From Isoetes taiwanensis (taxonomy: Eukaryota > Streptophyta > Lycopodiopsida > Isoetales > Isoetaceae): DNA of 64,000 nucleotides. Under the pieces are notes generated by a model. The model had not been told where the DNA came from. It worked only from the letters and a program-made list of their open reading frames with translations, and searched no databases. Below are positions 59,800 to 64,000 of this stretch, piece by piece (within the stretch, counting starts at the first letter, position 1; each line of letters begins with the position of its first letter). Made by a program: the position numbers and the translations under genes. Where the stretch lies: the NCBI GenBank assembly GCA_021234155.1, contig JAJEKV010000574.1, positions 1 to 64,000 on the forward strand, written 5' to 3'.

Positions 59800-60175
59800 G
59801 CTTTCTTATGGTTTGATGGTGGAATATCAAAAATTAAATATAGCTTCTTCTGCTGCTATCTTTAAGAATAAAAGAAAATAAGTTGCTGGCTAAAGTAGGA
59901 AGGATTTATCCTAATACTACCTCGAATATGGCAGAATATAAAGCCATTAGAGGAGGTCTTCAAGAAGCCAAACATATTGGTATAACTGACATAGTGATAT
60001 TTGGAGATTCTCAATTAGTTTGCAGGCAAATTTGGGGGAATATCGAGGCCAAGCAAGAAGATATGATAGCCCTCAGGGATCAAGCATTGGTGAGCTCACT
60101 TTGGTTTCACAATTTGGGAACTCAACCATGTTGCAAGAGATCTCAATAGTGAAGCAGATGCTCTTTGCAAGAATG
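59800..60175 (+). pseudogene. RNase H domain (aRNH/RVT_3-like) located before RT
   Basis: Catalytic landmarks in order: WFDGGISK (Asp) near 59810; NMAEYKAIRGGLQEAK (Glu) in the 59883-60149 ORF; IVIFGDSQLVCRQIWGN (Asp); and LNHVARDLNSEADALCK (last Asp) near 60120-60175. All four DEDD positions are present, though two frameshifts divide the domain. This type of RNase H is the second, plant-like one in Tat elements. Confidence 0.85.
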
Positions 60176-61029
60176 TGCTACTTGAGCACTTAGCAGAGGG
60201 AGCAATAAAAGAAGATGAATTAGAAGAGGAGGACTTGAAGCAGTTACATCCCATTCTGGTAATCAATGCAAGTGAAGAAAAAAAGGTGAGTGAAGTAAAA
60301 ATAGTAAAAGAAGGCCAAGAAAGAATTTTGTATCTGGGAGATCTATTCAGGAAGGAAGATGAACATCAGGTAACTCAACTCTTTGATGAATGGAAGGATG
60401 TTTTTGCTTGGGATTATAAAGAACTGATAGGAGTGGATAAGAAAGTTTGTGAGTTCGAAATTAGGATCAAAGAAAATGAGAAGCCTGTTATGCAGAAATT
60501 AAGGAGAATAAATGTGGCACTTCTGGAATTGATAAAGGAAGAGTTGTACAGAATGAAAGATGCTGGAGTCATAACAGAAATAATAAACCCTGAATGGTTG
60601 TCATGTATTGTACCAGTTGAGAAAAAGAACAAAGCAATAAGGATATGCATAGATTATAGAGATCTAAATAAGGCTACTATTAAGGATTGCTATCCCTTAC
60701 CCTTTCTGGAACAGGTTCTACATGCTGTGGCAGGTAAGGAAATATACTCCTTCCTAGATGGATTCTCTGGTTTTAATCAAATCAGTATCAAAGAAGAAGA
60801 TCAGCCTAAAACGGCATTCATCACACCTTGGGGGACATTTTCCATGAAAAGGATGCCCTTTGGTCTCATGAATGCTCCAGCTACATTCCAAAGAGCCATG
60901 GATACTATATTTAAAGAAATGCCATCATATTTGTTCAGGGTTTTTTTAGATGATTTATGCTTAGGCACTTCATTTGATAAACACTTGGACTATTTGACTA
61001 AACTCTTTGCTATGTGCAGGAAGGGGTAA
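60175..61029 (+). pseudogene. Tat-like reverse transcriptase
   Basis: An open 284-aa frame. DVFAWDYKELIGVD leads in. Then MKDAGVITEIINPEWLSCIV, KNKAIRICIDYRDLNKATIK (first catalytic Asp block), FLDGFSGFNQISIKEEDQPK, TPWGTFSMKRMPFGLMNAPA and RVFLDDLCLGTSFDKH (catalytic DD as FLDD). The frame shifts into the next domain at 61014-61029. This is the best-preserved RT of the window. Confidence 0.92.
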
Positions 61030-61739
61030 GTTTGAACCCTAAAAAATGCATGTTTCTATGTTCAAAAGGAGATTTGTTGGGGCATGAGATATCCACCAAG
61101 GGCATTCAAGTGGCTGAAAGCAAGATAGAAGCACTAAAGAGGCTCACTCCACCCAAGCCTATCAAACAGGTGAAAAGTTTCTTAGGTATGACAAGTTTTC
61201 TCAGAATGTATGTACCACATTTTTCCCATACAGTTAGCCCTATTACAAATCTGACAAAAATAGGGAAATTTACAAAGCAAGAGAGTAAGCACATTTGGGT
61301 TGAGTGGACTGAACCTTGTCAGGAAGCATTTGACAAGATAATTCAAGCTATTTGTGAGTCCACCTTGTTAAAACCTCCAGATTCTATGAAGTCTTTCCAA
61401 GCTTACATTAGTATAACAAAAAAGGCTATAGGGGTAGCTCTGTTACAAAGCAATATGGTTGTCATGTTTGCTAGTAAAGTCTGGTCAGATACAGAAGTTA
61501 GGTACTCTAGGCTTGAAAAGAGTGCAGCTGCTCTTATATTCCTCATAGATAGACAAGGACACCTTTTTCAGAATAGTGAGGTACAAGTTCTAATGAGACA
61601 AAATCCTATGGCTTTGCTTTTTGCAAACACAAAGTCAAGATCTACAAATGGGCGTGCAAAGTCTTGGACCTACAATATCAATGTAAAGGTGATTAAAACC
61701 ATTGAGGATCAGTGCATACCTTCTCTACATTTTCTTTGA
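61014..61739 (+). pseudogene. Tat-like connection and original RNase H
   Basis: A 241-aa frame: VSLNPKKCMFLCSKGDLLGH, then FLGMTSFLRMYVPHFSHTVS (connection), CQEAFDKIIQAI and RYSRLEKSAAALIF. The first RNase H Asp position reads YISITKKAIGVAL rather than the usual xxDASxxAxG, so catalysis looks lost. An intact second RNase H signature lies upstream of RT. Confidence 0.82.
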
Positions 61740-61929
61740 ACATGAGGACCAAGATGGTTTGGTAGAAGATGAAATTGATGATGAAACTAACTTTTCTACG
61801 ATCTCTTGTGTAGAAGAAAGCAGTTGGCAAGAGGAAATAAAGAGGTACCTAGAATTTGGTGAACAACCCCAAGGCTTGGCGCCCGACCAACGGAGGAGGT
61901 TCGGGAGAAATGCAGTAAATTTAGACTCA

Positions 61930-62337
61930 TTAACAATGTTTTATGCGAGGCGGAGACAAAAGAAGGAGTATTGATGAGATGTGTCGGCAAGGAGGAAGCA
62001 AAATTGGTTATTGAGGGTGTCATGATGGGATATGTGGGGGGCATTATGCGGCAGATACTACAGCCCAAGAAGATTTTTAAGGTGCGGGTACTACTGGCCT
62101 TCTTTGTTTAAAGATTGTTATAATATGATCAAAAGTTGCCACAAGTGTCAAATATTTGGCAAGAGGATCCTGCAGCCAGTTCCCCTCACAGCTATTACAT
62201 CCCCAGGACCATTCCAAGTCTGGGGGCTAGACTTTATTGGCCCTATAGATCCACCTTCATCTGCTCAACATGAATATGTGCTTGTTGCAACAGACTACTT
62301 CACAAAATGGGCTGAAGCAATGCCTAGGATAGACTGA
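61930..62337 (+). pseudogene. Tat-like integrase, truncated
   Basis: After RFGRNAVNLD-like linker sequence come YYWPSLFKDCYNMIKSCHKC (zinc domain CxxC) and PFQVWGLDFIGPIDPPSSAQ (first catalytic Asp), then VATDYFTKWAEAMP. The reading frame ends at 62337. The second Asp and the Glu are absent because other sequence begins there. Confidence 0.88.
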
Positions 62338-62344
62338 CAATAGG

Positions 62345-64000
62345 ACCTGCTGACTATTCAAGTCACAATGGAAAAGGCTCAAAAGCCATTGCCAAGCAAG
62401 TCAAACATGATGACACAAGAAAAAGCAGTGTTCAATTGTCTCATTCCTCTGTATGCAAAGAGGTCAGATCACAAAGACTTCTGGACGAAATCTATGAACA
62501 ATAGTGTTTACCCGCACGCATCTATGAATGATCTGCCACCACAAGATAGATAGCTTAGGATGGAGCAATTTATCCTATACCCATCGCCAGAATACTTTTG
62601 GATGAGGCTCAGGGATAACTAAAAGCCATTTTGGCGATGGAGGCAACACTTCAGGATGAAGCAGGACCATATACATCGGTGCACCAGGTACTCCTCCTTA
62701 ACACTGTCATGAACCACACAGAGTTGGGGAGCCACGTCTTGTGGATGTGGAGGAAGAGTAGCAGCTACTTTTCCCCAAATGCCACGGCCCCAATGAAGGA
62801 GCAGGAACTTCAATCTGAACTCTTGTCTCATTATACCATGCGGAATCTGCGCGAGCACACCGCGCTTTCGCCATCGTAGGACAAGCGTCAATGCATAAAG
62901 CAGAAGAGATCGGGGGGACAATCCCTTTGTTTGTCACCCAAAGAGATCCACCGAATCGGTACGTAGGATCTGTGTGGGCCATCGGATGCAACTGAAATAA
63001 AGTGCGCACAGTCTCCCAAGCATCTAGCAACCCCTTGAGGAAAGGAGAGGCATTAGGATATGGAGAACGTGGATAGAATAATGCCGATGGGAGGAGTGGC
63101 TTAATGGATGGAGAGCCAAAGGACATGCACAGCTATAAAGACTGGTGAATCTGACGAGCCCTGGGGAATTATCAACATTAGTTAGAATCCGCATATGAAC
63201 TTAGAAATCAGCACCTTGCTCTGGAGAAGAAAGTGAATCATTCCATGCCCCCCACAAAGTTTAGGCATAACGCACTTCACCCAACTAATCTTAACATCAA
63301 CTGCTTCTTCAGTGCCACTCCAGATAAAGCTACTCAGAACTAACTTTGCCACAGTTACGGGGCTAGCCATAGACAACTTAGCCGTGGACCACCAGAACAA
63401 ATGTCTTTCCAACCCTTTAATAATAACATCCTACGAGTCTCCAGATGAGAGGTGTATACCAACTGAAATGCCCAAAAGCCTAGTTGCCTTCCCATGAGGA
63501 AGAACCTTCCATGGAAATTGTTGAAGGTTTTCCTGGACAAAACCCTCAACCTCAAGGGTATAGGACCTCCAGGTTGCTATAGGCAACCACTCTGTAGAGA
63601 ATTCTGCAAGTACTATACTCAAGAACCCAGATAGATCAGTTTCCCTAAACAGAAAAAAACTAGTCACAGCAAAAACCTTGCCCTAGAACAATCTCTAAGA
63701 GCTTTTCTATAATTTCAATCCACAAAGCTTCTAAACAATGTGCTTGATTAGTATACCAATGCCTATTTGCAAATTCCTTAGGCTTCTCTATGGAATTGAG
63801 CCTACTGACCAAGTCAAATTTGAGTCAATATCCCAACCCGAGAGCTTGTTTTGCCAACTCTTGAGATCGAACACTTTTTTTAGTTTTGACAACTGATTTA
63901 ACTTCTAATGGCTCTGCAAACTAAGTGCACAGGCATCACAAGAGCAAGTTGCAGCCATTTTTGTGGAAAAGAATTGTTTATCAACCAATACAGTTCTTCA
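62345..64000 (-). mobile_element. LINE ORF2 C-terminal half (RT thumb, connection, zf-RVT)
   Basis: Minus strand from 64000: frames match the inverted copy at 57180-57670. Then GKATRLLGISVGIHLSSGD (63495-63435), LFWWSTAKLSMASPVTVAKL, FIWSGTEEAVDVKISWVKCV and MPKLCGGHGMIHF (63340-63230), the conserved plant L1 region. Near 62600-62370 comes LLHPKLSILWWQIIHRCVRV and NETIEHCFFLC, the Cys-rich zf-RVT end. It runs off the right edge. No poly(A) is seen at 62345, so its 3' end is lost. It abuts the truncated Tat integrase. Confidence 0.85.

Larger units (their letters stand above)
57690..62337 (+). mobile_element. Tat-like Ty3/gypsy element with RNase H before RT
   Basis: Domain order on the plus strand: gag with two zinc knuckles, protease, an RNase H domain, RT, connection/RNase H, integrase. 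Protease DGGS and the RVT_3-like RNase H point to the Tat clade (inference). No LTRs were identified on either side, and the integrase is cut off where a minus-strand LINE begins. Frameshifts and stops separate most domains, though RT is open for 284 codons. Confidence 0.82.

Overview
The window looks like nuclear DNA from a land plant, probably a seed plant. Evidence for this is an intron-bearing ARP3 gene, a plant-only NET/NAB actin-binding protein gene, an extensin-type cell-wall gene relic, and plant retrotransposons (chromovirus, Tat-like Ty3/gypsy, a TRIM, several LINEs). The density of old nested elements and intergenic filler suggests a large genome. I cannot place it to genus, and a non-angiosperm origin is only a guess. 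No bacterial-style operons, CRISPR arrays or rRNA/tRNA genes were seen.

Layout. 1-3.4 kb: a decayed minus-strand LINE and a 1.9-kb LTR-like repeat. 3.7-9.6 kb: a frame-broken extensin-like gene (minus strand) flanked by an (AG)n tract and a (CT)n tract, with its 3' region duplicated in tandem. 9.6-17.4 kb: mostly unassigned sequence with a Ty3/gypsy relic, a LINE zinc-finger relic and a repeat with tRNA-like boxes. 17.4-27.5 kb: a short-LTR chromovirus with three LTRs. It has a TIR element and a second insert in gag, and a 334-bp TRIM in pol. 28.7-31.0 kb: ARP3 on the minus strand, ten exons, with a damaged exon 4. 31.8-32.6 kb: a LINE RT relic. 35.3-41.6 kb: one repeat copy split by a 4.8-kb two-ORF LINE and a 1.1-kb poly(A) LINE. 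44.0-45.4 kb: an intact two-exon NET gene, minus strand. 48.2-51.8 kb: a strong hairpin, a second LTR-like repeat and another LINE relic. 52.0-55.6 kb: a plus-strand L1-like LINE. 57.7-62.3 kb: a Tat-like Ty3/gypsy element with an RNase H domain ahead of the reverse transcriptase. 62.3-64 kb: a minus-strand LINE running off the window.

Only ARP3 (branched-actin nucleation) and the NET gene (actin-membrane linking) look like host genes. Both concern actin, but nothing here shows that they are functionally linked as neighbours. The rest is best read as layered transposon history. The most informative layers have readable boundaries: target-site duplications, primer-binding sites and polypurine tracts. 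All family calls come from motif recognition by eye; no database search was run.
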